Shown piece after piece: positions 51,406 to 61,382 of a stretch of 64,000 bases of DNA; the stretch's first letter is position 1; each line of letters starts with the position of its first letter. The stretch is from contig CALWZC010000009.1 of the NCBI GenBank assembly GCA_944385935.1, forward strand, positions 61,983 through 125,982. The letters are read 5' to 3'. Under the pieces are notes generated by a model. The model was not told the origin of the DNA. It saw only the letters and a program-made list of their open reading frames with translations, and searched no databases. This DNA comes from an uncultured Anaerofilum sp. (GTDB taxonomy: Bacteria; Bacillota; Clostridia; Oscillospirales; Ruminococcaceae). Made by a program: the position numbers and the translations under genes.

Positions 51406-51522
51406 TGGTATTGTAAACAAAAAGTGGAAACAGTTTGCCTGTTTCCTTGTGCTAATGTACAATATGCACAAATTGGTATGATTTTTTTGGAGTAAATAAC
51501 AAAAAGGAAAGGGGTAATTCCA

Positions 51523-52404
51523 ATGGCTTGCAATATCATCATTTCTGGTTTTGCAGACGAAATCAGCGCACAACTGGACGAGCAATTAAAAGTTGTCACC
51601 GGTTTGGGAATGAACTATATTTCTCTCCGTGCAGCAGATGGAAAAGGCATTGCAGAATATACTGTGGAGGAAGTAAAGGAGAAGATTCTTCCCCGGCTGA
51701 ACGCCGCAGGAGTAAAGGTTTCCAGCTTGGGCAGCCCCATTGGCAAGGTAGAAATTGAAGATGAAGAGGGATTCCAAAAGCAACTGGTGCAGTTGGATAC
51801 TCTTTGCCAAATCTGCAAGCTGCTGGATTGCCGCTATATCCGTATGTTTAGTTTTTACATTCCAAAGGGAAAAAATCCAGACGATTATCGGGAAACTGTG
51901 TTGAATAAGCTGAAACAGTTTGCCGCCATTGCAGAAAAGTATGATGTTGTATTGATTCATGAAAATGAAAAAGACATCTACGGCGACATCGCCCGCCGTT
52001 GCAAAGATGTGCTGGACAATGTGGGCAGTGAGCATTTTAAGGCAGCCTTTGACTATGCCAACTTTGTGCAATGCGGAGAGGATACAGCCGCATGCTGGGA
52101 GTTGCTGAAAGATAATGTTGCTTATATCCACATCAAAGATGCTGTCTATGGCAAGGGTGAAAATGTGCTGTGTGGTACTGGCGACGGAAAAATTCCTCAG
52201 TTGCTGGAACAGGCCATCGTAAAAGAAGGTTATCAAGGCTTCTTGACATTGGAACCTCATTTGGTATTGTTCGACACTTTGCAGAGCTTGGAAGTAGTGG
52301 ATGCTACCGAGGTTATCAGCGAAAACAAAGCAAAAGATGGTGCAGAGGGTTACACCATGCAGTATAATGCTTTGAAAGAAATTTTGGCGAAGTTCTGCAA
52401 CTAA
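51523..52404 (+). CDS. sugar isomerase/epimerase TIM-barrel protein (first)
   Basis: 293 residues of the AP-endonuclease-like/xylose-isomerase-like fold. Metal and substrate residues are visible in VVLIHENEKDIYGD, AAFDYANFVQCGED, YIHIKDAVYG and LTLEPHL. The family (COG1082) includes isomerases, epimerases and the lyases that act on 3-keto-glycosides. It begins an operon with two Gfo/Idh/MocA genes and a second barrel protein. ATG 51523 follows AAAGGAAAGGGG. The reaction cannot be read from sequence; context suggests a uronide or keto-sugar intermediate. Confidence 0.85.
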   Translation: MACNIIISGFADEISAQLDEQLKVVTGLGMNYISLRAADGKGIAEYTVEEVKEKILPRLNAAGVKVSSLGSPIGKVEIEDEEGFQKQLVQLDTLCQICKLLDCRYIRMFSFYIPKGKNPDDYRETVLNKLKQFAAIAEKYDVVLIHENEKDIYGDIARRCKDVLDNVGSEHFKAAFDYANFVQCGEDTAACWELLKDNVAYIHIKDAVYGKGENVLCGTGDGKIPQLLEQAIVKEGYQGFLTLEPHLVLFDTLQSLEVVDATEVISENKAKDGAEGYTMQYNALKEILAKFCN

Positions 52405-52459
52405 ATTCAAGGAAATTGCTGTTAAAAAACAATTTGTTTTTAAAGGAGATATAAAAACA

Positions 52460-53650
52460 ATGGAGAAAAAAATTCGTTTTGGTCTAATTGGTATTGGTGC
52501 ACAGGGCGGTGCTTATGCAGGCTTTTTGACTGGTCGTGCGGGCTTCCCCGGTATGCCTGCCCCTGAGTGCCCCCCTCACTGTGCACTGGGTGCACTGTGC
52601 GACATTGACCCTGCAAAGGAGCAAATGTGCAAAGAGAAGTACCCAGAGTATCCCTTCTTTAAGGATTGGAAAGAAATGGTTGCTTCTGGCACTGTGGATG
52701 CAGTTATCACTACTGTTCCCCACTATCTGCACACCGAAATTGCAATCTACTGCATTGAGCATGGTATGCCTGTACTGGTAGAGAAACCTGCTGGTGTATA
52801 TGCAAAGGCTGTACGTGAGATGAATGAGTGTGCAGCAGCACATCCTGAAGTACCTTTTGGTATTATGTTCAATCAGCGCACTAACAAGCTATATCAGCGC
52901 ATTAAAGAGATTATTGCTTCCGGCGAACTGGGCGAAATCCGCCGTTCTAACTGGATTATCAATACTTGGTGGCGTCCTGACAGCTACTACCGTCAAAGCG
53001 ATTGGCGTGCCACTTGGGGCGGCGAAGGCGGCGGTGTGCTGGTAAATCAGGCTCCCCATCAGTTGGACTTGTGGCAGTGGATTTGTAGCGTTCCCACAAA
53101 GGTATACTCCAAAATTAAGTATGGCTGCCATCGTGACATTGTAGTGGATAACGATGTTACCATCGTAACCGAATATGCTAATGGTGCAACCGGTTCCTTT
53201 ATCACCTGCACACATGATGCTTGTGGTACTGACCGTTTGGAGATTGACCTAGACAAGGGCAAAATTGTTGTAGATGACAGCAAAACTGCTACTGTTTATC
53301 GCTTGAATAAGACCGAAAAAGAAATGAATGACACCATGAGCATGATGGAAGTTGCAAAACTTACCAGCGGCAATGGCGGCGGTGGTTTGTTCACTACCGA
53401 AACCTTTGAAAATACCGATGGTTGGGGCTATCAGCATACCACTGTTATGGAGAACTTTGCTCTGCATGTGCTGGAGGGCGCACCCTTGCTGGCTCCCGGC
53501 AGCGACGGAATTAACGGCGTAACCTTGGCAAACTCCACCTTGTTGTCCAGCTGGTTGGGCCGTGAGGTAGACAATCCCTGTGATGAAGAGCTGTTCTTGG
53601 CAGAGCTGAACAAGCGTATTGCTGAGGAAGGCAAATTCCCCACCCGATAA
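52460..53650 (+). CDS. Gfo/Idh/MocA oxidoreductase (first)
   Basis: 396 residues. NAD(P) site GLIGIGAQGGAYAGFLTG, then VPHYLHTEIA and the EKP motif (VLVEKPAGVYAKAV) with the catalytic Lys. The C-terminal substrate domain has GGGVLVNQAPHQLDLWQWI, with His and Asp expected in the active site. These enzymes oxidise or reduce a sugar carbon, often C3 or C5. It is longer than the second copy by an insert of about 60 residues. ATG 52460 follows AAAGGAGATATAAAAACA. Confidence 0.9.
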   Translation: MEKKIRFGLIGIGAQGGAYAGFLTGRAGFPGMPAPECPPHCALGALCDIDPAKEQMCKEKYPEYPFFKDWKEMVASGTVDAVITTVPHYLHTEIAIYCIEHGMPVLVEKPAGVYAKAVREMNECAAAHPEVPFGIMFNQRTNKLYQRIKEIIASGELGEIRRSNWIINTWWRPDSYYRQSDWRATWGGEGGGVLVNQAPHQLDLWQWICSVPTKVYSKIKYGCHRDIVVDNDVTIVTEYANGATGSFITCTHDACGTDRLEIDLDKGKIVVDDSKTATVYRLNKTEKEMNDTMSMMEVAKLTSGNGGGGLFTTETFENTDGWGYQHTTVMENFALHVLEGAPLLAPGSDGINGVTLANSTLLSSWLGREVDNPCDEELFLAELNKRIAEEGKFPTR

Positions 53651-53722
53651 ACAAAAAAGGAGGGCAGTGGTCTTGTTAAATGTAGCAAGACCCTGCATCC
53701 CCTTTTATAGGAGGCAGTCAAT

Positions 53723-54718
53723 ATGAAGCGAGTTGCTGTAATTGGTTTGGGTGAAATTGCGAAGGTTCATGTTCCAATTCTAAAAAGTATGGAACAGGTG
53801 CAGCTTTGTGCAGTGTGTGACCTGCGAAAGGAAAGGGGAACCCTTGCCCCAGATGTTCCTTTCTACACAGACTACAAAGAAATGCTGGAAAAGGAGAAGC
53901 CAGATTGTGTACACCTGTGCTTGCCCCATTGGCTCCATTATCCTGTTGCAAAGGATGTAGTGGAGTTTGGTGCAAATGTGTTCTGTGAAAAGCCCCTTGC
54001 TTTGAACGCAGCACAAGCAGAGAAATTTGCACAGTTGGAACAAGACCATCCAGAGGTAGAAATCGGTCTTTGCTTGCAAAACCGATATAACGAAACTACA
54101 GAGGCTTTGATGCGTATTATTCAAAGTGGGCTGGAAGGAAAGGTCACCAGCATTCGTGCCAATGTAGTTTGGGCACGGTCACCGGAATACTACCAGCAAG
54201 AGCCTTGGCGTGGAAAGATGGAAACCGCTGGTGGCGGGGTAATGATTAACCAAAGTATCCACACATTGGACTTAATGGCACAATTTGGCGGAAAAATCCA
54301 AAGCATTCAGGGCAATATTTGTCAGCTTTTGGATTATGGCATTGAGGTGGAGGACACTGCCAATGCACATATTATGTACCAAAATGGTGCTGTGGGAACC
54401 TTCTATGCAACAGTGTCCCACGCAGTCAACACCAATGTAGAAATTGGCGTTGAGTTGGAAAAGTCCAGTTACCTTATTCAAGACAACAAGCTATGGAAAG
54501 TTACCCCAGAGGAAAAAATTCTGTTGGCAGAGGATGCAAAACTGCCCGGAAATAAATTCTATTATGGTGCCAGCCATTCCAAATTGATTCGCATTTTCTA
54601 TGAAGATTTGGAAACCGGAAACCGCCGCTATCCTTGCGCAGCGGAGGGAGTTACCAGCATGAAAATGATTGACGCCATTCGTCATTCCAGCCACAGCCAT
54701 GTTCCCCAAACCTTATAA
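53723..54718 (+). CDS. Gfo/Idh/MocA oxidoreductase (second)
   Basis: 331 residues: NAD(P) site VAVIGLGEIAKVHVPIL, LCLPHWLHYPVA, EKP motif FCEKPLALNAAQA, and GGGVMINQSIHTLDLMAQF. A paralogue of the preceding gene with modest similarity, so probably a different substrate or the reverse redox step. ATG 53723 follows AGGAGGCAGTCAAT. The 72-base gap upstream has no terminator. Confidence 0.9.
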   Translation: MKRVAVIGLGEIAKVHVPILKSMEQVQLCAVCDLRKERGTLAPDVPFYTDYKEMLEKEKPDCVHLCLPHWLHYPVAKDVVEFGANVFCEKPLALNAAQAEKFAQLEQDHPEVEIGLCLQNRYNETTEALMRIIQSGLEGKVTSIRANVVWARSPEYYQQEPWRGKMETAGGGVMINQSIHTLDLMAQFGGKIQSIQGNICQLLDYGIEVEDTANAHIMYQNGAVGTFYATVSHAVNTNVEIGVELEKSSYLIQDNKLWKVTPEEKILLAEDAKLPGNKFYYGASHSKLIRIFYEDLETGNRRYPCAAEGVTSMKMIDAIRHSSHSHVPQTL

Positions 54719-54791
54719 AAAATAATACCCGACTGCCGCCCAAAACGGAGAATATTGACGGAGAAGAAAAAACATAAAGGAGAAATATGCC

Positions 54792-55658
54792 ATGAGCAAA
54801 AAGGGCCTGATTGGTATTCAGATGAGTACCATCAAAAGCAAAATTGACGAACTGGGTGCATACGGCACTCTGAAAGCCTGCGCAGAGCTGGGCTATCACT
54901 GTGTAGAAGTGAGCCAGATTCCTATGACCCCCGAAAATGTAGCCGACATGAAGCGTGCTTGTGATGAATTTGGTATCAAAATTGCCGCATTGTCTGCCGG
55001 TTTGGAGCCCATGATGCCCGGTATGCCCGGTGAATTTTTGACCACCGACTTTGACAAGATTGTTGCCGATTGCAAAGCCTTGGATTGTGATATGCTGCGC
55101 ATTGGTATGTTGCCCATGAACTGCATGGGAAGCCGTGACAAGGCACTGGATTTTGTAAAGCGTGCTGACGAGATGGCTGCTCGTCTAAAAGAGCATGGCA
55201 TTGATTTGTACTATCACAACCATCACATTGAGTTTACCAAATACGATGGTGAGTACCTGCTGGATATCATCAAGAACAACACCCAGCACATGGGCTTTGA
55301 GCTGGATATTCACTGGATTCAGCGTGGTGGTGAGAACCCTGTAGAGTTTATCAAAAAGTACAGCGGACGCATTCGTTTGCTGCATCTGAAAGACTACCGT
55401 ATTGGTGAAGTAAAAATGCCCGAAGGCCCCTTGGACCCCAAAACCTTTATGGCTGCATTCACCAATGTAGTAGAGTTTGCTGAGGTGGGTGAAGGTACTT
55501 TGCCCATTAAGGAGTGTATTGAGGCTGGTCTGGCTAGTGGCAGTGAGTATTTCCTCATTGAGCAGGATACCACCTATGACCGTGACCCCTTTGACAGCCT
55601 GAAAATCAGCCGTGATAACCTGATTAAACTGGGCTACGAAGACTGGTTCCAACTGTAA
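54792..55658 (+). CDS. sugar isomerase/epimerase TIM-barrel protein (second)
   Basis: 288 residues of the COG1082 fold: LKACAELGYHCVEVSQI, DLYYHNHHIEFTKYDG with metal-binding His and Glu, GFELDIHWIQRGGENPVE, LLHLKDYRIGEV, and GEGTLPIKE. The HNH and ELDIHW pattern fits inosose-dehydratase- or IolI-like epimerases and related enzymes. Only distant similarity to the gene at 51523. It is followed by uxaC after 83 bases. ATG 54792 follows AAAGGAGAAATATGCC. Reaction unknown. Confidence 0.87.
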   Translation: MSKKGLIGIQMSTIKSKIDELGAYGTLKACAELGYHCVEVSQIPMTPENVADMKRACDEFGIKIAALSAGLEPMMPGMPGEFLTTDFDKIVADCKALDCDMLRIGMLPMNCMGSRDKALDFVKRADEMAARLKEHGIDLYYHNHHIEFTKYDGEYLLDIIKNNTQHMGFELDIHWIQRGGENPVEFIKKYSGRIRLLHLKDYRIGEVKMPEGPLDPKTFMAAFTNVVEFAEVGEGTLPIKECIEAGLASGSEYFLIEQDTTYDRDPFDSLKISRDNLIKLGYEDWFQL

Positions 55659-55741
55659 AAAAGGCGCAGGAAGTGTGGCATTTCGGTGCCGCACTTTCTC
55701 TGGTTCGAGAAAAAATAGAATGTAAAAGGAGAAAAGCAACT

Positions 55742-57145
55742 ATGAAGACTTTTATGGATAAGGATTTTTTGCTGTCCACTGAAACTGCTCGTACTTTGTA
55801 CCACAATCATGCAGCAAAAATGCCTATTATTGACTATCACTGCCATATCAATCCCCAGGAGATTGCTGAGGACCGCCATTTTGAAAATATCACCCAGATT
55901 TGGTTGGGTGGCGACCACTACAAATGGCGCGTAATGCGCTCCAATGGAGTAGAGGAGAAGTATATCACTGGTGATGCTTCCGACCGTGAGAAGTTCCAGA
56001 AGTTTGCAGAGGCACTTCCCAAAGCAATCGGCAACCCCATGTACCATTGGTGTCATCTGGAATTGCAGCGGTATTTTGGCTATACTGGTGTGTTGAATGG
56101 CGAAACCGCTGAGGAGGTTTGGAACCTGTGCAATGAAAAGTTGCAGAAAGACCCCAACCTGACCGCCCGTGGATTGGTAAAGGCAAGCAATGTATATATG
56201 GTTGGAACTACCGATGACCCCTGTGACAGCTTGGAGTGGCACAAAAAGATTGCCGAAGAGGGCAATTTTGACACAAAGGTTTGCCCCAGCTTCCGCCCTG
56301 ATAAGGCTTTGAACATTGATAAACCCGGCTTTGTGGAGTATATCCACCAGTTGGAAAAGGTTGTAGGCAGCGAATTTAGTTGTATCCATTGTGTACGGGA
56401 TGCACTGGGCAAGCGCATTGATTTCTTCAACGAGATGGGCTGCCGTGCCTCTGACCATGGCCTTGATTATGTAATGTTCCGTCCTGCGGATGATGCCACC
56501 GTTTCTGCTATCTTCCAGAAGGCAATGAAGGGCGAAGCTGTTACCGTAGAAGAAGCAGAGATGTACAAAACAGCTCTGTTGCTGTTCTGTGCTCGCAAAT
56601 ATGCAAAATTGGGCTGGGCAATGCAGCTCCACTTCTCCTGTATGCGCAATCCTAACGCAAAAATGTTTGCAAAATTGGGCCCTGACTCTGGTTATGACTG
56701 CATTGCTGTTACCAGTAGCGGTGGTGCATTGGCTGCATTGTTGAGCCAGTTGGACAGTGAGGACAGCCTGCCCCGTACCATCCTGTACAGCTTGAACCCT
56801 GCTGATAATGCACAGTTGGGCACCTTGATTGGTGCATTCCAAGGGGTAGAAGTGCCCGGAAAAATGCAGCACGGAAGTGCATGGTGGTTCAATGACAACA
56901 AGACTGGTATGTTCGAGCAGATGACCAGCCTTGCAAATTTGGGCTTGCTGGGCAATTTTGTGGGCATGCTCACCGATAGCCGCAGCTTCCTGTCCTACAC
57001 CCGCCACGAGTATTTCCGCCGCATTCTTTGCGAGCTTATTGGTAACTGGGTAGAGAATGGGGAGTACCCTGCTGATATGGCTGCTTTGGGTGCAATGGTA
57101 GAGGATATTTGCTTCAATAACGCAAAACGCTACTTTGGCATTTAA
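55742..57145 (+). CDS. uxaC: uronate isomerase
   Basis: 467 residues, full length. It interconverts glucuronate and fructuronate, or galacturonate and tagaturonate. The metal site is in PIIDYHCHINPQEIAEDRHF; further blocks are IWLGGDHYKWRVMRSNG and QLHFSCMRNPNAKMF with active-site residues, and SLADLGLLGNF-type text (SLANLGLLGNFVGMLTDSRS). ATG 55742 follows AAAAGGAGAAAAGCAACT; the frame to 55673 is not used. Followed by the terminator at 57153. Confidence 0.95.
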   Translation: MKTFMDKDFLLSTETARTLYHNHAAKMPIIDYHCHINPQEIAEDRHFENITQIWLGGDHYKWRVMRSNGVEEKYITGDASDREKFQKFAEALPKAIGNPMYHWCHLELQRYFGYTGVLNGETAEEVWNLCNEKLQKDPNLTARGLVKASNVYMVGTTDDPCDSLEWHKKIAEEGNFDTKVCPSFRPDKALNIDKPGFVEYIHQLEKVVGSEFSCIHCVRDALGKRIDFFNEMGCRASDHGLDYVMFRPADDATVSAIFQKAMKGEAVTVEEAEMYKTALLLFCARKYAKLGWAMQLHFSCMRNPNAKMFAKLGPDSGYDCIAVTSSGGALAALLSQLDSEDSLPRTILYSLNPADNAQLGTLIGAFQGVEVPGKMQHGSAWWFNDNKTGMFEQMTSLANLGLLGNFVGMLTDSRSFLSYTRHEYFRRILCELIGNWVENGEYPADMAALGAMVEDICFNNAKRYFGI

Positions 57146-57152
57146 TAAGGTT

Positions 57153-57192
57153 TTTCTGCGCCGTTGGCTTGTGCTGATGGCGCAGATTTTGG
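57153..57192 (+). terminator. terminator after uxaC
   Basis: TCTGCGCC pairs with GGCGCAGA around a 16-base loop, followed by TTTTGG. Some readthrough is possible. Confidence 0.65.
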
Positions 57193-57338
57193 TTATTTAG
57201 CTGAAAAATAATCATATTTTTTGAACATACGCCGGATAAAACGCAATATTTACAATTCTAATCACAATAAAAGATATATTGATTGTAAAAATAGTGTGTT
57301 ATGCTATGAATAGTTCATAAAAACTTTTTTGGTTTTTA

Positions 57339-57367
57339 TTGAAGCAATGTGCAAATTGCGTTACAAT
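57339..57367 (+). promoter_or_regulatory. uxuA: promoter of uxuA
   Basis: TTGAAG, 17-base spacer, TACAAT, ending 71 bases before the gene. The rest of the gap after 57193 is AT-rich with no other clear site. Confidence 0.7.
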
Positions 57368-57438
57368 AAATCCAGAAAGGTCTGCATGATAGACCGAATT
57401 TTGTACAAAACTTTAGGACAATAAGGAGGAGGATACCA

Positions 57439-58488
57439 ATGAAACTTTCTTTCCGTTGGTACGGTGATTCTGACCCCATTTCTTTGGAGTATATCAGCCA
57501 AATTCCCGGCATGCGCAGCATCGTTTCTGCTGTGTACGATGTAAAGCCCGGCGAGGTATGGCCTGAGGAAAGCCTTGCAAAGATGAAAGAGCAGTGTGAG
57601 GCACATGGCTTGGTATTTGATGTTGTAGAGTCCATTCCTGTTCCCGAGGATATTAAGCTGGGTCGCAACAATGTAGAGGAACTGCTGGATGTTTATTGTG
57701 AGAATATCCGCCGCTGTGCAAAATATGGCGTAAAATGTGTAACATACAACTTTATGCCTGTATTTGACTGGACTCGTACCCAGTTGGACAAAAAGGCTGC
57801 CGATGGTTCCACCAGTTTGGTTATGTACTGGGAGCAGATGAAGGGCTTAGACCCCTTGAAGGATGACATTCATCTGCCCGGTTGGGATTCCAGCTATACA
57901 CAAGACGAAGTTCGAGAGCTGATTCAAGCCTATGGTGAATTGGGCGAGGAAGGTTTGTGGAAGAACTTGGAGCACTTCTTGAAGAAGGTAATTCCCGTTG
58001 CTGAGGAGTGCGGCGTTGTGATGGCAATCCATCCCGATGACCCTCCATATCCTATCTTTGGTTTGCCCCGCATCATCACCTGCGAAGAAAATCTCGATCG
58101 CTTCCTGAAGCTGGTAGATAGCCCTGCAAACAGCCTGTGTCTGTGCACTGGTTCCTTGGGTTGTGCAGCTTCCAATGATGTTGTGGCAATGGTACGCAAG
58201 TACTCTGCAATGGGTCGCATTGGCTTTATGCACATGCGCAATGTAAAGATTTTGGAGGATGGCAGCTTTGAGGAGCGTGCACATCTGTCCTGCTGTGGCA
58301 GCTTGGATATGTACGAAATCGTTAAGGCATTGGTAGAAACCGGCTTTGATGGATATGTTCGTCCTGACCATGGCCGCATGATTTGGGGAGAAACCGGAAA
58401 ACCTGGCTATGGTCTGTATGACCGTGCTCTGGGTGCAACCTATATCAATGGCTTGTTTGAGGCTTGCGAGAAAAACAACAAGAAATAA
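57439..58488 (+). CDS. uxuA: mannonate dehydratase
   Basis: 349 residues, normal length. It dehydrates D-mannonate to KDG. Motifs: [68 protein letters not shown] (metal-binding His), CLCTGSLGC and [13 protein letters not shown] 57439 follows AAGGAGGAGGATACCA. With UxaC and the following SDR it completes the glucuronate branch to KDG. Confidence 0.95.
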   Translation: MKLSFRWYGDSDPISLEYISQIPGMRSIVSAVYDVKPGEVWPEESLAKMKEQCEAHGLVFDVVESIPVPEDIKLGRNNVEELLDVYCENIRRCAKYGVKCVTYNFMPVFDWTRTQLDKKAADGSTSLVMYWEQMKGLDPLKDDIHLPGWDSSYTQDEVRELIQAYGELGEEGLWKNLEHFLKKVIPVAEECGVVMAIHPDDPPYPIFGLPRIITCEENLDRFLKLVDSPANSLCLCTGSLGCAASNDVVAMVRKYSAMGRIGFMHMRNVKILEDGSFEERAHLSCCGSLDMYEIVKALVETGFDGYVRPDHGRMIWGETGKPGYGLYDRALGATYINGLFEACEKNNKK

Positions 58489-58610
58489 GTTTTGATTGTG
58501 CCTTGATGACTGGCAGCAGGAAAGTGGGTTCGCCTGCTGCAATGCTGCCGGTTTTTGGGATGTAAAAATTTTTTGAATACCCTTGCTTGTTATGAAAGGA
58601 GAAGATTCCC

Positions 58611-59462
58611 ATGAACAAAAATGTTTTGGATACCGATTTGACCGGAAAAGTTGCTGTTGTTACTGGTGCAGGCGGCGTGTTGTGCTCTGCTTTTGCAAAA
58701 ACCTTGGCTCGTGCAGGTGCAAAGGTTGCCTTGTTGGACTTGAATGAGGCTGCTGCTCAGGCATACGCTGATGAAATCACCGCTGAAGGTGGTGTTGCAA
58801 AAGCATATAAGTGCAATGTTTTGGAGAAGGATGCTTGCTACGCTGTAGCTGACCAAGTAGCTAAGGATTTGGGTAGCTGCGACATTTTGGTAAACGGTGC
58901 AGGCGGAAACAATCCCAAAGCTACTACCGACAAAGAGTATTTTGAGGTAGGCGACATTGATGCAGACACCAAGAGCTTCTTTGATTTGGATGCAGATGGT
59001 GTAGGTTTTGTATTCAATCTGAACTTCTTGGGAACCCTGATTCCCACACAGGCATTTGCTCGCCAGATGATTGGCAAAGAGGGCTGCAATATTATCAACA
59101 TCAGCTCTATGAATGCTTACACTCCCTTGACCAAAATTCCCGCTTACTCTGGTGCAAAGGCAGCTATCTCCAACTTTACCCAGTGGTTGGCTGTACACTT
59201 TAGCAAAGTAGGCATCCGTGTAAATGCAATCGCTCCCGGCTTCTTCTCCACCAAGCAAAATGCAGCTTTGCTGTTTAATGCAGATGGTACTCCCACTGCT
59301 CGTACTGGCAAAATTTTGGCTGCTACTCCTATGGGTCGTTTTGGCGAAAGTGAGGAGCTGGACGGCAGCCTGTTGTTCCTGTTGAACAACAAAGCAGCTT
59401 CCTTTATCACTGGTGTAGTTATCCCTGTTGATGGTGGTTTCTCTGCATATTCTGGTGTATAA
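58611..59462 (+). CDS. D-mannonate oxidoreductase, SDR type (fructuronate reductase)
   Basis: 283-residue short-chain dehydrogenase, similar in layout to Bacillus YjmF/UxuB. NAD site VVTGAGGVLCSAFAKTLARA, NGAGGNNPKAT, catalytic Ser, Tyr and Lys in NISSMNAYTPLTKIPAYSGA followed by K. It would reduce fructuronate to mannonate for UxuA. Enteric UxuB belongs to a different family, so the assignment rests on context and length. ATG 58611 follows AAAGGAGAAGATTCCC. Confidence 0.82.
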   Translation: MNKNVLDTDLTGKVAVVTGAGGVLCSAFAKTLARAGAKVALLDLNEAAAQAYADEITAEGGVAKAYKCNVLEKDACYAVADQVAKDLGSCDILVNGAGGNNPKATTDKEYFEVGDIDADTKSFFDLDADGVGFVFNLNFLGTLIPTQAFARQMIGKEGCNIINISSMNAYTPLTKIPAYSGAKAAISNFTQWLAVHFSKVGIRVNAIAPGFFSTKQNAALLFNADGTPTARTGKILAATPMGRFGESEELDGSLLFLLNNKAASFITGVVIPVDGGFSAYSGV

Positions 59463-59505
59463 TTTTTTCACAACATTGTCTCACTAGAAGTATAATCTGT
59501 AACAC

Positions 59506-59558
59506 CTTCCCCTTTGAAGTGGATTGTATCAATCTGCTTCAAAGGGGTTTTTGTTTTT
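59506..59558 (+). terminator. terminator after the SDR gene
   Basis: CCCCTTTGAAG and GGATTG pair with CAATC and CTTCAAAGGGG (one mismatch), followed by TTTTTGTTTTT. Confidence 0.9.
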
Positions 59559-59775
59559 CAATATTCTGTTAAAAAATGATTTGTGACAAAATAAACAAAA
59601 AAACAAAAAATAATTTTTTATAACTATTGATAAAATACAATAATAGCAATAAACGCAAAGTGTATAGCAAGAATCACATAGTATATCTATTCATAAAATG
59701 TTAATATTAGTGCAAGAGTTCTGTTATATTTGCACAGAACAAAATGGAGAAGATGATTCAAAGGAGAGAAAGGTT
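59559..59775. other. AT-rich gap before the first GPH symporter
   Basis: About 215 bases rich in A and T. Several TATAAT-like strings occur (for example near 59620) but none with a convincing -35. No gene seen. Confidence 0.4.
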
Positions 59776-61260
59776 ATGAATGGTACATCTAAGTACGATG
59801 TGGGCAATGGAATCCACAGAGTTCCCCTATGGCGTATTGCGGGATACGCCCTGAACAACTCGGCAACCAACCTGTATATGTTCTTTATGGGCTATGTTGC
59901 TTACTACCTCAATGGATTTGTAGGTATGGCTGCGGTTCTTGCAGGTAGTTTTTCCATGATGATGCGTATCTGGGATGGTGTAACCGACCCCTTTGTGGGA
60001 TATTTGGTAGACCGAACCAGCACTCGGTTTGGTAAAAACCGGCCCTTCATTGTGATTGGTCAGGTGATTCTTTGTGTTTCCAGCTTTATCCTGTTCCATG
60101 TAACCCATATGCTTCCTGAAAACGTAATGCTCCGCAGTGTGTTCTTCATTGTAATGAGCATGGTGTATTATGTTGGATATACCTTCCAGTGTGTTGTTAC
60201 AAAATCTGCGCAAACCTGTGTAACCAACGACCCCAAACAACGCCCCTTGTTTTCCATCTTTGATGGTATTTACAATCTGATTATCTTCTCCGGTTTGGCA
60301 ATTGTTGTAGCAGGCCCCTTGTATGATAAATATGGCACATTTGTACATGAAGGATTTTTCCACGATTTGTGGTTGCTGACTGCTGTTTCCAGTGCTATTT
60401 GTACTGCTATTGCTGTTATTTCTATCGCTCCCAAAGATAACCCCAAGTATTTTGGTACTGGTAAGGCTGTTAAAGTTGGCTTTAAAGATTACTGGGATGT
60501 ATTGAAAAACAACCGTGCAATCCAGATGTTGGTTCTGTCAGCTTCTACTGATAAGCTGGGCTCCTCTGCAAAGACCACTGCTGTTACTGCTGTTATGTTT
60601 GGTGTAGTAGTTGGAAACTTTGCTACCAGTGGCGGTTTTACCCTCTATACTTCCATTGCAAATATTCTATTGCTGATGTTTGGTGTAGGTGTTATTGCTA
60701 CCCGTTTGGGCCAAAGAAAGGCCATGCTGGTTGGCTCTTGGGGTGCTTTGATTGGCAATACCTTGTTGGTTCTGTTGTGGACATTTGGTGACCCCACTAC
60801 CTTTACCTTGCCCGGTTACAACTTCCAAGGCTGGAACTTCTTTAGTGTGGCTCTGTTGGTTTTGACTATGGTTACTGGCGGTTTGCAGGGCGTTGCAGGT
60901 GGTATTGTAATTCCCATGACAGCCGACTGTGCTGACTATGAAGTATACCGCTCTGGTCGTTATGTTCCCGGTTTGATGGGTACTTTGTTTAGCTTTGTTG
61001 ACAAGGTGATTTCCTCTCTGGCTCCTATGATTGCGGGTGTTGTATTTGCAATGGTTGGCTATGCTGATAAAATGCCAGATATGAACTCTCCCTATAGTGA
61101 TGGTCTGAAATTTGCTGGTATCTTCCTGATGTATGGTCTGATTATTGTAGGTTTGCTGTGCAATGTAATTGCTATGAAGTTCTATCCCTTGACCAAAGAA
61201 AAGATGGAAGAAATTCAAGGCCGTATTGCAGAAATTAAAGAGCAGGCAATGAAAGGATAA
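59776..61260 (+). CDS. GPH-family sugar:cation symporter (first)
   Basis: 494 residues, 12 membrane helices. The GPH family (melibiose, glucuronide, xyloside permeases) is shown by MMMRIWDGVTDPFVGYLVDR and RFGKNRPFIVIG (loop 2-3), and MTADCADYEVYRSGRYVPGL near helix 10. Probable uronate or uronide uptake, from context. The C-terminal tail (TKEKMEEIQGRIAEIKEQ) is nearly identical to that of the second copy, so the two are paralogues. ATG 59776 follows AAAGGAGAGAAAGGTT; upstream frame to 59698 has no binding site. Confidence 0.9.
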   Translation: MNGTSKYDVGNGIHRVPLWRIAGYALNNSATNLYMFFMGYVAYYLNGFVGMAAVLAGSFSMMMRIWDGVTDPFVGYLVDRTSTRFGKNRPFIVIGQVILCVSSFILFHVTHMLPENVMLRSVFFIVMSMVYYVGYTFQCVVTKSAQTCVTNDPKQRPLFSIFDGIYNLIIFSGLAIVVAGPLYDKYGTFVHEGFFHDLWLLTAVSSAICTAIAVISIAPKDNPKYFGTGKAVKVGFKDYWDVLKNNRAIQMLVLSASTDKLGSSAKTTAVTAVMFGVVVGNFATSGGFTLYTSIANILLLMFGVGVIATRLGQRKAMLVGSWGALIGNTLLVLLWTFGDPTTFTLPGYNFQGWNFFSVALLVLTMVTGGLQGVAGGIVIPMTADCADYEVYRSGRYVPGLMGTLFSFVDKVISSLAPMIAGVVFAMVGYADKMPDMNSPYSDGLKFAGIFLMYGLIIVGLLCNVIAMKFYPLTKEKMEEIQGRIAEIKEQAMKG

Positions 61261-61273
61261 TCCTACCTTTTAC

Positions 61274-61318
61274 TAATAGAAAGGCTCTGCGGAGAAAATT
61301 CGCAGGGCTTTTCTTTTT
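61274..61318 (+). terminator. terminator after the first symporter
   Basis: GAAAGGCTCTGCG pairs with CGCAGGGCTTTTC, followed by TTTTTGG. Confidence 0.8.
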
Positions 61319-61382
61319 GGGCAGACAGCCGTATAATAGAAAAAATTACTGTAATACTAAGTATCTAAGGAGAAGTTATGCT

